NCBI RefSeq assembly: GCF_003026495.1
Contig: NZ_PYMA01000009.1
Span: forward strand, 62,001-126,000
Direction of reading: 5' to 3'
DNA length: 64,000 nt
DNA from: Photobacterium sanctipauli
GTDB taxonomy: Bacteria > Pseudomonadota > Gammaproteobacteria > Enterobacterales > Vibrionaceae
A model generated the notes under the pieces. It saw nothing but the letters and a program-made list of their open reading frames with translations, did no database searches and had not been told where the DNA came from. Made by a program: the position numbers and the translations under genes. Positions within the stretch are counted from its first letter, which is position 1. Each line of letters starts with the position of its first letter. Below are positions 20,201-27,818 of this stretch, in pieces.

Positions 20201-21931
20201 GTGAACATTCAAGCACTAATTAACGACAAAGTCTCCCAGGCGCTAGAAGCTGCGGGCGCGCCTGCGGGTAGCCCGGCTGCGGTTCGTCAGTCTGCGAAAG
20301 CACAGTTTGGTGATTACCAAGCTAACGGTGTAATGGGCGTAGCCAAGAAGCTTGGCACCAACCCACGCGAGTTCGCACAAAAAGTCATTGAGCAACTAGA
20401 CCTAGACGGTATCGCTGAAAAAGTGGAAATCGCAGGTCCGGGCTTCATCAACATCTTCCTAAGCAAAACTTGGCTTGCCGAGCAGGCAGACAAGGCCCTT
20501 GCCGACGAGCGCCTAGGCGTTGCTAAAGAAGAGCAGAAAACCATCGTTGTTGACTACTCTGCACCAAACGTAGCTAAAGAAATGCACGTTGGTCACCTAC
20601 GTTCCACCATCATCGGTGACGCTGTTGTGCGTACCCTTGAGCACCTAGGTCACAAAGTGATCCGTGCTAACCACATCGGTGACTGGGGCACGCAGTTCGG
20701 TATGCTTATCGCAAACCTTGAGCGTGTTCAAAACGAATCTGGCGAAGTGTCAATGGAGCTGTCTGATCTTGAAGCCTTCTACCGTGAATCGAAGAAGCTT
20801 TACGACGAAGACGAAGAGTTTGCTGTTCGTGCACGTAACTACGTAGTTAAACTGCAGAGCGGTGACGAGTACTGCGCTGAAATGTGGAAGAAGCTGGTTG
20901 ACGTTACGATGATCCAAAACCAGCGTAACTACGATCGCCTAAACGTATCACTCACCCGTGAAAACGTAATGGGTGAGTCAATGTACAACGACATGCTGCC
21001 ACCAATCGTTGCAGACCTGAAAGAGAAAGGCCTAGCGGTTGAAGATGACGGCGCGCAAGTTGTGTTCCTAGACGAGTACAAAAACAAAGACGGCGAGCCT
21101 ATGGGTGTGATCATCCAGAAGCGCGACGGCGGCTTCCTATACACCACAACCGATATCGCCTGTGCTAAGTACCGTTACGAGCAGCTAGGCGCTGATCGCG
21201 TACTTTACTTCATCGACTCGCGTCAGCACCAGCACCTAATGCAGGCATGGACTATCGTTCGCAAAGCTGGCTATGTACCGGAAGAAGTGAGCCTTGAGCA
21301 CCACGCATTCGGCATGATGCTAGGTAAAGACGGTCGCCCATTCAAGACCCGAGCAGGTGGTACGGTTCGTCTGGCTGATCTTCTTGATGAGGCAGAAGTA
21401 CGTGCAGCTAAGCTAATCGAAGAAAAGAACCCAGAGCTTGACGCTGAAGAAAAAGCAAAAATTGCCAACACAGTGGCAATGGCTGCAGTGAAGTACGCGG
21501 ATCTTTCTAAGCACCGTACAACTGACTACATCTTCGACTGGGACAACATGCTAGCGTTTGAGGGCAACACTGCACCATACATGCAGTACGCCTACACCCG
21601 TGTAGCTTCAATCTTCAAGCGCGCAGGCGTTGACGCAGCCGAGCTTACTCACCCAGTAACTATCACTGACGAGAAAGAGCAAGCACTGCTTTCTACCCTA
21701 CTTCAGTTTGAAGAAGCGGTACAAGGTGTTGCGCGTGAAGGCCAACCGCACCTAATGTGTACTTACCTATTCGAACTTGCAGGTAAGTTCTCAAGCTTCT
21801 ACGAAGCGTGCCCAATCCTAAACGCTGAAGAAGCAGTGAAGCAGAGCCGTCTGAAATTGGCGCTACTTACTGCAAACACAATTAAGCAAGGTTTGGATCT
21901 ACTAGGTATCGAAACGTTAGAGCGTATGTAA
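20201..21931 (+). CDS. argS: Arginyl-tRNA synthetase
   Basis: A class I synthetase charging tRNA-Arg. The start is the GTG at 20201 ([15 protein letters not shown]), preceded by GAAGGA at 8 bases. It matches the family N-terminus; the open frame extending upstream to 20117 is not homologous. With this start the protein has 576 residues. The HIGH-type motif HVGH is at 129-132; as usual for ArgRS there is no canonical KMSKS, and [13 protein letters not shown] stands in its place. The C-terminal anticodon-binding domain (DALR type) ends the protein. Codon use is highly optimised. Confidence 0.97.
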   Translation: MNIQALINDKVSQALEAAGAPAGSPAAVRQSAKAQFGDYQANGVMGVAKKLGTNPREFAQKVIEQLDLDGIAEKVEIAGPGFINIFLSKTWLAEQADKALADERLGVAKEEQKTIVVDYSAPNVAKEMHVGHLRSTIIGDAVVRTLEHLGHKVIRANHIGDWGTQFGMLIANLERVQNESGEVSMELSDLEAFYRESKKLYDEDEEFAVRARNYVVKLQSGDEYCAEMWKKLVDVTMIQNQRNYDRLNVSLTRENVMGESMYNDMLPPIVADLKEKGLAVEDDGAQVVFLDEYKNKDGEPMGVIIQKRDGGFLYTTTDIACAKYRYEQLGADRVLYFIDSRQHQHLMQAWTIVRKAGYVPEEVSLEHHAFGMMLGKDGRPFKTRAGGTVRLADLLDEAEVRAAKLIEEKNPELDAEEKAKIANTVAMAAVKYADLSKHRTTDYIFDWDNMLAFEGNTAPYMQYAYTRVASIFKRAGVDAAELTHPVTITDEKEQALLSTLLQFEEAVQGVAREGQPHLMCTYLFELAGKFSSFYEACPILNAEEAVKQSRLKLALLTANTIKQGLDLLGIETLERM

Positions 21932-21983
21932 TCAACATTCGCATATATATTGCTTTAGTTTATGACTAAACAATAAATACTCT

Positions 21984-22018
21984 AAAGCCTTCTGGGATAT
22001 TCTCAGAAGGCTTTTTTT
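21984..22018 (+). terminator. Intrinsic terminator of argS
   Basis: AAAGCCTTCTG / CAGAAGGCTTT stem (11 bp), 9-base loop, then TTTTT. Confidence 0.92.
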
Positions 22019-22293
22019 ATTTTCCAAAGACATTTTTATAGAATAAAATTGTAGTTAGGATAGTGTGTTACATATATTCCGTGTCAGTATCGATTAATGA
22101 TGTACACGCATTTTGTAATCTCCATAAGATTATCCACCCTGACTTCAAGATGAGGTCGCTACATCACTTTATCCCAATAAGATAAATGAATTTAAGGGAT
22201 AGATACCAACCCCAAAAATAACGTCAAACATGGTTGGTACAACATTAGCGAAACTAGTTAGCCCGATTGGCTAACACATGATGGAATGCGTTT
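22019..22293. promoter_or_regulatory. argS / GGDEF gene intergenic region
   Basis: About 275 bases with no gene. It holds a short inverted repeat TACCAACC (22204-22211) / GGTTGGTA (22232-22239), similar in its ends to the larger element at 54756-54825. The promoter of the GGDEF gene should lie here but is not distinct. Confidence 0.5.
22204..22239. repeat. Short inverted repeat with TACCAACC / GGTTGGTA ends
   Basis: Perfect 8-bp arms around a 20-base spacer. The same arms bound the structured palindrome at 54756-54825. Possibly a shortened or degenerate member of a dispersed palindromic repeat family (inference). Confidence 0.45.
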
Positions 22294-23316
22294 ATGAGTA
22301 ATGACAGCTTTTCGGAATCAACAGCCACGCTAAAAAAAGCCGTACCGTTGATGATTAAGCACAAGGTGCCGACTACCCCAACCAACTACGCACTTTGGTA
22401 TACCTACACCTCGCAACAGATGCCACAGCTCAATGTCGCGCTAGATCAAGGTATCAAAGAGCTTGGCCATTGCACCCCAACCTTATGTGATGACCTCTAC
22501 CAAGAGCACCTAGCCAGCGAAACAGACAAAGACATCAACCAGCTCAAGCTCAGCCTGACGGCGATGGCACAAGAGCTTTCCCACAGTATGGCTGAAACCC
22601 TGTCTGACACGAACAACTTCCACGATGTGCTTGAAAGCACATTTGGCAAGCTTGAAGGGTTGAACAAAGAAGGGCTGTCGATCGAAGAAACCATGAAGCT
22701 GGTAAAAGAGCTGATCCAAGAGTCGAAAAAGATTCGCCAATCGACAGGTTCATTCAAAGGCCAGCTCAATAACGCCCAAGAAGAAATTGCCACCTTACGA
22801 GAAGCGCTGAACAAGAGCCAGCAGCTGGTCAACGAAGATGCCCTAACCGGTATCAGCAACCGTCGCGCTTTTGACCGCGATATCGAAAGCTATCAGCAAA
22901 GCCAGATCCCGTTTAGCCTGATCATGCTGGATATCGACCACTTCAAAGAGTTCAACGATAACTTCAGCCATTTGCTGGGCGATCAGGTATTAAAGGCCGT
23001 GGCGCGCCGTTTGGTTGCCTGCTGCCAAGATTACGCCAAAGCCTACCGCTATGGCGGGGAAGAGTTTGCCGTTTTGCTGCCGTACAAATCGCTATCGTCA
23101 GCGCGCCAGCAAGCCGAAACCATGCGCAAGGCGATCGAGCGCATTTCTGTGCTCGACAAGCGCTCCGGCGAGCGCATTAATTCAATCACGGCCTCATTCG
23201 GTGCCGCCAGCCACCTCAACAACGAAAGCAGCCGACAAGTTATCGAACAAGCGGATCACTACCTGAACCAAGCCAAGCAACTGGGAAGAAACCGTGTACT
23301 GCCTTTGAATGGCTAG
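22294..23316 (+). CDS. Diguanylate cyclase (GGDEF domain)
   Basis: A predicted cytoplasmic enzyme making cyclic di-GMP from two GTP. The C-terminal GGDEF domain (about 175-340) has an intact active-site GGEEF at 254-258 and the metal aspartates Asp213 and Asp215 in MLDIDHFK. The inhibitory RxxD site normally upstream of GGDEF is absent (Gln and Ala at those positions), so product inhibition through it is unlikely. The N-terminal 170 residues are helical, with a coiled-coil stretch before the domain and no membrane segment. This architecture is common in Vibrionaceae cyclases; the signal sensed is unknown. Monocistronic. Confidence 0.93.
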   Translation: MSNDSFSESTATLKKAVPLMIKHKVPTTPTNYALWYTYTSQQMPQLNVALDQGIKELGHCTPTLCDDLYQEHLASETDKDINQLKLSLTAMAQELSHSMAETLSDTNNFHDVLESTFGKLEGLNKEGLSIEETMKLVKELIQESKKIRQSTGSFKGQLNNAQEEIATLREALNKSQQLVNEDALTGISNRRAFDRDIESYQQSQIPFSLIMLDIDHFKEFNDNFSHLLGDQVLKAVARRLVACCQDYAKAYRYGGEEFAVLLPYKSLSSARQQAETMRKAIERISVLDKRSGERINSITASFGAASHLNNESSRQVIEQADHYLNQAKQLGRNRVLPLNG

Positions 23317-23357
23317 CCGTCACGGCTTTTCGTTGAAGCCGTAAAATAGAAATGCAT

Positions 23358-23414
23358 AAAGGGGCTAAACCAATCACGTTTCGATACTGAACGGATTGGT
23401 TTAGCCCCTTTCTC
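23358..23414. terminator. Long bidirectional terminator between GGDEF and DUF924 genes
   Basis: An 18-bp perfect inverted repeat (AAAGGGGCTAAACCAATC and its complement) with an 18-base loop, beginning with AAA and ending in TTT. It is unusually long for a terminator stem and lies between convergent genes. Confidence 0.8.
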
Positions 23415-23428
23415 TTATCTATCCAGTG

Positions 23429-24034
23429 TTACTGGCCGAAGCGCTGGCCACCGCTTTGCAGCCAAGCCAACTCTTCTTGGGTCGATAAGCGACCATAGAC
23501 CGAATTACGGTGCGGGAAGCGGCCAAAGCGCTTCACCACTTCATGGTGGCTTACTGCATATTGGTAGAAGCCTTCAAAAACCATGGAGTGGGCTGGCGAC
23601 ACCGACTGGCGCAAATGGTCAAAACGGAAAACACACTCTTCCTGATCTTCTATCGCCTCCGAATGCTCCAGTGGCAAATAAAAGAAGACCCGCTCAATTG
23701 GGCTAAGGTGGGTATCTTGATTTTGTGCCAAGCCACGCTTACAAATCGCCAATGCCAGGGAGTCATAGCGGAAGGCAGCACTCAAGCCGCGATAAATATT
23801 GCGGGTAAACTGATCCAACAAGATGATCAGGGCCAGTGTCCCTCTCGGCTCATTGGTCCAATGGCTAAGCTGCCCTAACCCCGCTTGCGAAACCAACGCT
23901 TGGAAACGTTCGGCTATCATCTGATCGGTATCCTGCCCGCCTTTAAACCATAGGGCATTGCGATCGGTTGCGGTTACTTCTTCTTGTAACTCCCCGAACC
24001 AAAAATCCAGCACTTCTTGATATTCAGCCACCAT
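23429..24034 (-). CDS. DUF924 family protein
   Basis: A 201-residue protein of the DUF924 family, an all-helical TPR-like fold without known enzymatic role. Family-typical blocks are VLDFWFGE near the N-terminus, LIILLDQFTRNIYRG (about 70-84), FFYLPLEHSE and FGRFPHRN near residue 170. No signal peptide or membrane helix is seen. It is convergent with the GGDEF gene and divergent from the HIT gene. Its function cannot be derived from context. Confidence 0.9.
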   Translation of the reverse strand: MVAEYQEVLDFWFGELQEEVTATDRNALWFKGGQDTDQMIAERFQALVSQAGLGQLSHWTNEPRGTLALIILLDQFTRNIYRGLSAAFRYDSLALAICKRGLAQNQDTHLSPIERVFFYLPLEHSEAIEDQEECVFRFDHLRQSVSPAHSMVFEGFYQYAVSHHEVVKRFGRFPHRNSVYGRLSTQEELAWLQSGGQRFGQ

Positions 24035-24251
24035 AATTCGCTCCCCACCCTCATACTGTAATGATAAAGCATGTCTATGCGCTCTGCCGATAACGACAAA
24101 TTACCGGTAAGTCATTGCTACTGCTAATTTTTCACACTATCTTACTGATGACAGCGTGGTTCCTTGTCGTTATCCTAACCTACTCATTCAGTTGAGTGAT
24201 GTGGTAAAGCGTCAGCATGTGAGCTGCACAATACATTTAAGGAATATCCCA

Positions 24252-24686
24252 ATGCAATTTACACTCCATTCGAGATTAGCAGCAGATACCAGCGTGCTAG
24301 GTAACTTTCCCCTGTGCCAAGTACTCCTGTCAAAAGAAGCGCTCGGCCCTTGGCTGATCCTGGTACCGCGCAAACCTGCACTGACAGAAATTCACCACCT
24401 TCCGGAAGATGAACAATTCCAGCTTATGCGCGAATCCAGCGCAGTGGCCCGCTTACTGGAAGAAGATTACCAAGCCGATAAGATCAACGTCGGCGCATTG
24501 GGCAACCTCGTCCCTCAACTCCATGTTCACCATATCGCGCGATTTAAAGATGATGTGGCCTGGCCGGGTCCTATTTGGGGAAACACCAACGGTACTCAGC
24601 GCAGCGATGAGGTGCAGCAAGCGTTGGTGGAAGAGCTACGTGCCGAATTAGGCCAACTCGACGGCTTCACCCCGACAGACGCTTAA
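24252..24686 (+). CDS. HIT (histidine triad) family protein
   Basis: A small nucleotide-binding hydrolase-like protein of 144 residues. I chose the ATG at 24252 (MQFTLHSRLAADT), which has AAGGAA 7 bases upstream; the frame extending to 24156 has no family match. The triad region reads QLHVHHIARF (89-98): the first His of the canonical HxHxH is Gln89, while His91 (expected catalytic position) and His93 remain. NVGALGNLVP before it is family-like. The substrate is probably a nucleotide phosphoramidate or dinucleotide, by family only. Monocistronic. Confidence 0.87.
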   Translation: MQFTLHSRLAADTSVLGNFPLCQVLLSKEALGPWLILVPRKPALTEIHHLPEDEQFQLMRESSAVARLLEEDYQADKINVGALGNLVPQLHVHHIARFKDDVAWPGPIWGNTNGTQRSDEVQQALVEELRAELGQLDGFTPTDA

Positions 24687-24705
24687 GGCTGACGGATAAA
24701 GAAAA

Positions 24706-24732
24706 GGCAACCCGAGGGTTGCCTGTTATCTC
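24706..24732. terminator. Probable terminator between the HIT gene and feoC
   Basis: GGCAACC / GGTTGCC stem with a 4-base loop; a modest T-rich tail follows on the plus strand and an A-rich lead precedes it. Confidence 0.6.
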
Positions 24733-24750
24733 TTTATTGGCACACTGAAC

Positions 24751-24996
24751 TTAGCCGCGGATCACCGTGACCGCCAGCTCGTTGCTTTGCAAACAACGGT
24801 ACCAAATATCTTTTGCGCTCTGGCAGCAACCATCACTTTCGCAGCCAACCAGCTCCTTGCCCACCTTACCCTTGCGGATCCATACGTCCAGCATGGCTTC
24901 TACACCATCCTCCGACAGGCCGAAGTGCAGGGCTAACGACTTACGACTCACCCTTTGCTGTTGTTCAATATACTGCTTTAGCTGCTGAAGGATCAT
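24751..24996 (-). CDS. feoC: FeoC: small winged-helix accessory protein of ferrous iron transport
   Basis: An 81-residue protein with an N-terminal winged-helix-like segment (RVSRKSLALHFGLSEDGVEAML, split across about residues 15-36) and a cysteine cluster CESDGCC plus a later Cys (about 52-68) that can bind iron-sulfur or iron in FeoC proteins. In Vibrio cholerae FeoC is needed for the Feo complex. The ATG overlaps the feoB stop (ATGA), so it is coupled to feoB. Last gene of feoABC. Confidence 0.9.
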   Translation of the reverse strand: MILQQLKQYIEQQQRVSRKSLALHFGLSEDGVEAMLDVWIRKGKVGKELVGCESDGCCQSAKDIWYRCLQSNELAVTVIRG

Positions 24997-27272
24997 GCTG
25001 TCACCAATTCCTGTGCCTGCTTCTGGCCTTGACGTTTAAAGACAATGAACAGTCCCGCATTGATTGCGGTAAATAGCGCAATCCACATCATGCTCGAGGC
25101 TGGATGATCTGCAAAGTGGGCGATCTGGTAGTAATACGTTGCACCGGTATAAGCGAGCAGCATAGTCCAGCCCGCAATGAACAACGAGAACTTCTGGCCA
25201 AATTCACGCACGTAGGCACCCATTGCCGCCGCACATGGTGTGTATAGCAAGATGAAGATCAAGTATGCCATTGCTGCCGCCGAGCTTACGAAATGTGCCT
25301 GAATATTCCCGAAGATAGATGCATCTACTTCTTGGTCTTCAGCAACAGCGGCGCTATCGCTCAGTTCACCCACATCGATACCTAGCGGATCCGAGTAGCT
25401 CAGGCCGGCAAGGTTAGCAGGAATACTTTCTACCGCTTCTTGCAAACTTGCCATCAAGTCAAATTCTGCCCCTTCCTCTTCACCCGCAGGGGCATAAAGG
25501 TTATTCAGCGTACCGACAACGGCCTCTTTGGCGAAGATACCCGTCATGATACCCACCGTTGCAGGCCAGTTGTCTTCTTGAATACCAATTGGTGCCAATA
25601 CTGGTGTCACCACTTGTGCAGCCTGAGACAGAAGCGATTTCTCGGTATCTTCGTTACCAAACGAACCGTCTGTACCCATTGAATTAAAGAAGCTCAATAC
25701 GGCCACAACCACGACGATGGTCTTACCGGCACCCAGCACAAATTTCTTCAGCTTCTGCCACGTCTTGATACCCACGTTGCGCATCGTTGGTAGCTCATAA
25801 TCTGGCATTTCCATGATGAAGCTGTCGCTGCTACCTGGGTAGATAGTATGGCGAAGCGCCAAACCGGTTAGCACTGCGGCGGCAATACCCAGCAGGTAAA
25901 GCGCAAAAACTACGTTCTGGCCATTCTCAGGGAAGAAAGCAGCGGCGAACAATGCATAAACTGGCAAACGTGCGCCACAAGACATAAACGGCGCCATAGC
26001 AGCAGCTAGCTTACGCTCGCGCTCTTGCTCAAGGGTACGGGTTGCCATAATTGACGGTACGTTACAGCCAAAGCCAAGTACCAACGGCACAAATGCCTTG
26101 CCCGGCAGACCCACTTTCTGCATCACCTTATCAAGTACAAATGCCGCACGCGCCATGTAGCCCGAGCTTTCAAGCACCGCAAGGAACAAGTAAAGGCAGG
26201 CGATCACCGGAATAAAGGTGGCCACGGTTTGGACACCGCCACCGATCCCGTCGGCAATCACAGTTACCAACCAAACCGGCAGGTGGTCATCAAGCAGGTA
26301 ATGGCCGCCATCCACCAGCAATGCGCCCACGCCAATATCGAAGAAGTCGATGAACGAGCTACCGATATTAATGGAGAACATGAACATCAGGTACATGACA
26401 ACAAAGAAGAACGGGATACCAAATGCACGGTGCAGCAGTACCTGATCAATCTTGTCGCTCAAGCTACGACTTAGCTTGCCTTCTTGGCGACGAACCTTCT
26501 GGCATAGGTTATACAAGTAGCTGTAACGGGTATCGGCCACCTGAATATCAGGGTCGATATCTACCTGAAGCTTGTTGCGGGTGTTACACGACAGGTTTTT
26601 ATGTTCTTCAGATAAAGTGTTGAGAATAAGAGTGTCGTTCTCAAGAACACGGATAGCTTGCGCACGCGGCTTCAACTGCTCATCAGCAAACAGCGGTTCA
26701 AGCTCAGCGATTGCCTGCTCAAAAGCCTGGCCGTAATCCAGTTTCAGTTCATTTGTCGCAATACCTTGCGCCAGCATTTTATGCAACTTGGTTTTGAACT
26801 CAGCCACTTGCTTCATGTTATTTGCAGACAAGCTCATCACCGGGCAACCCAGTGCTTTTTCAAGCTGCTTAACATCTAGTACCTGACGTTGGCGCTCGAG
26901 CACATCCATTTTGTTCAGCACAACCACCATCGGACGGCCTAGCTCGCGCAATTGTAGCGTCATGTACAAACTACGTTCCAAGCAAGAGGCATCAACCACA
27001 TTAATGATCACATCGGCAGGCGTGGTCAGAATCGCACGCGAAGCAATCGCCTCATCAAGGCTGTTTTCGTCATTGGCGCTATCCAGGCTATAGATGCCCG
27101 GCAAGTCGGTTAGCGCGAAGTTATCACCAGCACATTCGTAGCGGCCTGTTTTCTTTTCTACCGTTACACCAGCCCAGTTACCGACTTGTTGCTTGGCACC
27201 AGTTAAACCGTTGAATAATGTCGTTTTACCGCTATTTGGGTTACCTACGGTTAAGATTTTGTATTCCATCAT
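24993..27272 (-). CDS. feoB: Ferrous iron transporter FeoB
   Basis: FeoB imports Fe2+ across the inner membrane. The N-terminal G-protein domain has G1 GNPNSGKT (residues 10-17), G3 DLPGIYS and G4 NKMD; a GDI helical region and about ten membrane segments follow, including the gate motifs with conserved cysteines (GFGCNVPSI, SCGARLPVY). The start used is the ATG at 27272, overlapping the feoA stop (TAATG), with GGAG 5 bases away; an upstream GTG at 27278 is less likely. About 759 residues, normal for the family. Middle gene of feoABC. Confidence 0.97.
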   Translation of the reverse strand: MMEYKILTVGNPNSGKTTLFNGLTGAKQQVGNWAGVTVEKKTGRYECAGDNFALTDLPGIYSLDSANDENSLDEAIASRAILTTPADVIINVVDASCLERSLYMTLQLRELGRPMVVVLNKMDVLERQRQVLDVKQLEKALGCPVMSLSANNMKQVAEFKTKLHKMLAQGIATNELKLDYGQAFEQAIAELEPLFADEQLKPRAQAIRVLENDTLILNTLSEEHKNLSCNTRNKLQVDIDPDIQVADTRYSYLYNLCQKVRRQEGKLSRSLSDKIDQVLLHRAFGIPFFFVVMYLMFMFSINIGSSFIDFFDIGVGALLVDGGHYLLDDHLPVWLVTVIADGIGGGVQTVATFIPVIACLYLFLAVLESSGYMARAAFVLDKVMQKVGLPGKAFVPLVLGFGCNVPSIMATRTLEQERERKLAAAMAPFMSCGARLPVYALFAAAFFPENGQNVVFALYLLGIAAAVLTGLALRHTIYPGSSDSFIMEMPDYELPTMRNVGIKTWQKLKKFVLGAGKTIVVVVAVLSFFNSMGTDGSFGNEDTEKSLLSQAAQVVTPVLAPIGIQEDNWPATVGIMTGIFAKEAVVGTLNNLYAPAGEEEGAEFDLMASLQEAVESIPANLAGLSYSDPLGIDVGELSDSAAVAEDQEVDASIFGNIQAHFVSSAAAMAYLIFILLYTPCAAAMGAYVREFGQKFSLFIAGWTMLLAYTGATYYYQIAHFADHPASSMMWIALFTAINAGLFIVFKRQGQKQAQELVTA

Positions 27273-27496
27273 TAACACTCCACTTCAATGCTTTCGGCCA
27301 GCTGCTTGCGCAGTGCAATATCTACACCACGGACGCGAACCTGCAGTGGGTCACCTAGCGGCGCCACTCGTACAACACTGATAGGAGTATTGGGAAGAAC
27401 CCCCATAACCATGAGCTTTTTGCGAGTAGCTGAAGATAAGTCGGACATACCTGTCACTTTACCTTCTGCCCCGCACGACAATTCAGACAGTTTCAT
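27272..27496 (-). CDS. feoA: FeoA: SH3-like accessory protein of ferrous iron transport
   Basis: A 74-residue SH3-like beta-barrel protein that supports FeoB. The correct start is the ATG at 27496 (MKLSELSCGAEGKV); a longer frame to 27565 would include DNA carrying the Fur box and is not homologous. LMVMGVLPNTPISVV is family-typical. First gene of feoABC. Candidate Fur and FNR sites upstream fit iron and anaerobic control, as known for feo in enteric bacteria. Confidence 0.93.
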   Translation of the reverse strand: MKLSELSCGAEGKVTGMSDLSSATRKKLMVMGVLPNTPISVVRVAPLGDPLQVRVRGVDIALRKQLAESIEVEC

Positions 27497-27515
27497 ACTA
27501 AACCACGACCCTAAA

Positions 27516-27536
27516 TAAGAATAATTAGCATTTTTA
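27516..27536. promoter_or_regulatory. Candidate Fur box upstream of feoA
   Basis: Read on the minus strand, the AT-rich block AATGCTAATTATTCTTA matches the Fur consensus GATAATGATAATCATTATC at about 13 of 18 positions when aligned by eye. It lies 20 bases before the feoA start, where binding would block transcription. Confidence 0.55.
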
Positions 27537-27566
27537 TCAATGTTACAGATTGAAACACAATTCAAC

Positions 27567-27580
27567 TTGTTTTAAATCAA
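27567..27580. promoter_or_regulatory. Candidate FNR site upstream of feoA
   Basis: TTGTTTTAAATCAA differs from the FNR consensus TTGATnnnnATCAA at one position. It lies about 70 bases before feoA, a plausible distance for activation. Confidence 0.55.
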
Positions 27581-27818
27581 TAAAAGGTTCTCATTTCAGA
27601 GTTCAATGTTTGCAATAGTGATCTGCATCATGTTGCAAAGGAGATATATCTTTAAGGAAGAAGGAATTCAATGCAGCACTAAAAGCAAATATTTTCAATA
27701 ACTTAAATACATAATTAATTTATGCTGTTATGGAATGGATATATTGATATGCCGCCTGAATTGAATGAAAACCAATCATCACAGGCGGCGTGGAAGGAGT
27801 GGGGATACATTTACCCTA
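27581..27818. other. Intergenic stretch between the sensor kinase and feoA
   Basis: No gene is seen. It contains an 8-bp inverted repeat GCCGCCTG (27751-27758) / CAGGCGGC (27782-27789), 30 bases beyond the kinase stop, but no T-run follows on the kinase strand, so a canonical terminator is not supported. Confidence 0.5.

Noticed and set aside
27751..27789. GC-rich inverted repeat as kinase-gene terminator
   Set aside because: The 8-bp stem has a 23-base loop and no T-run on the relevant strand, so an intrinsic terminator is not supported.
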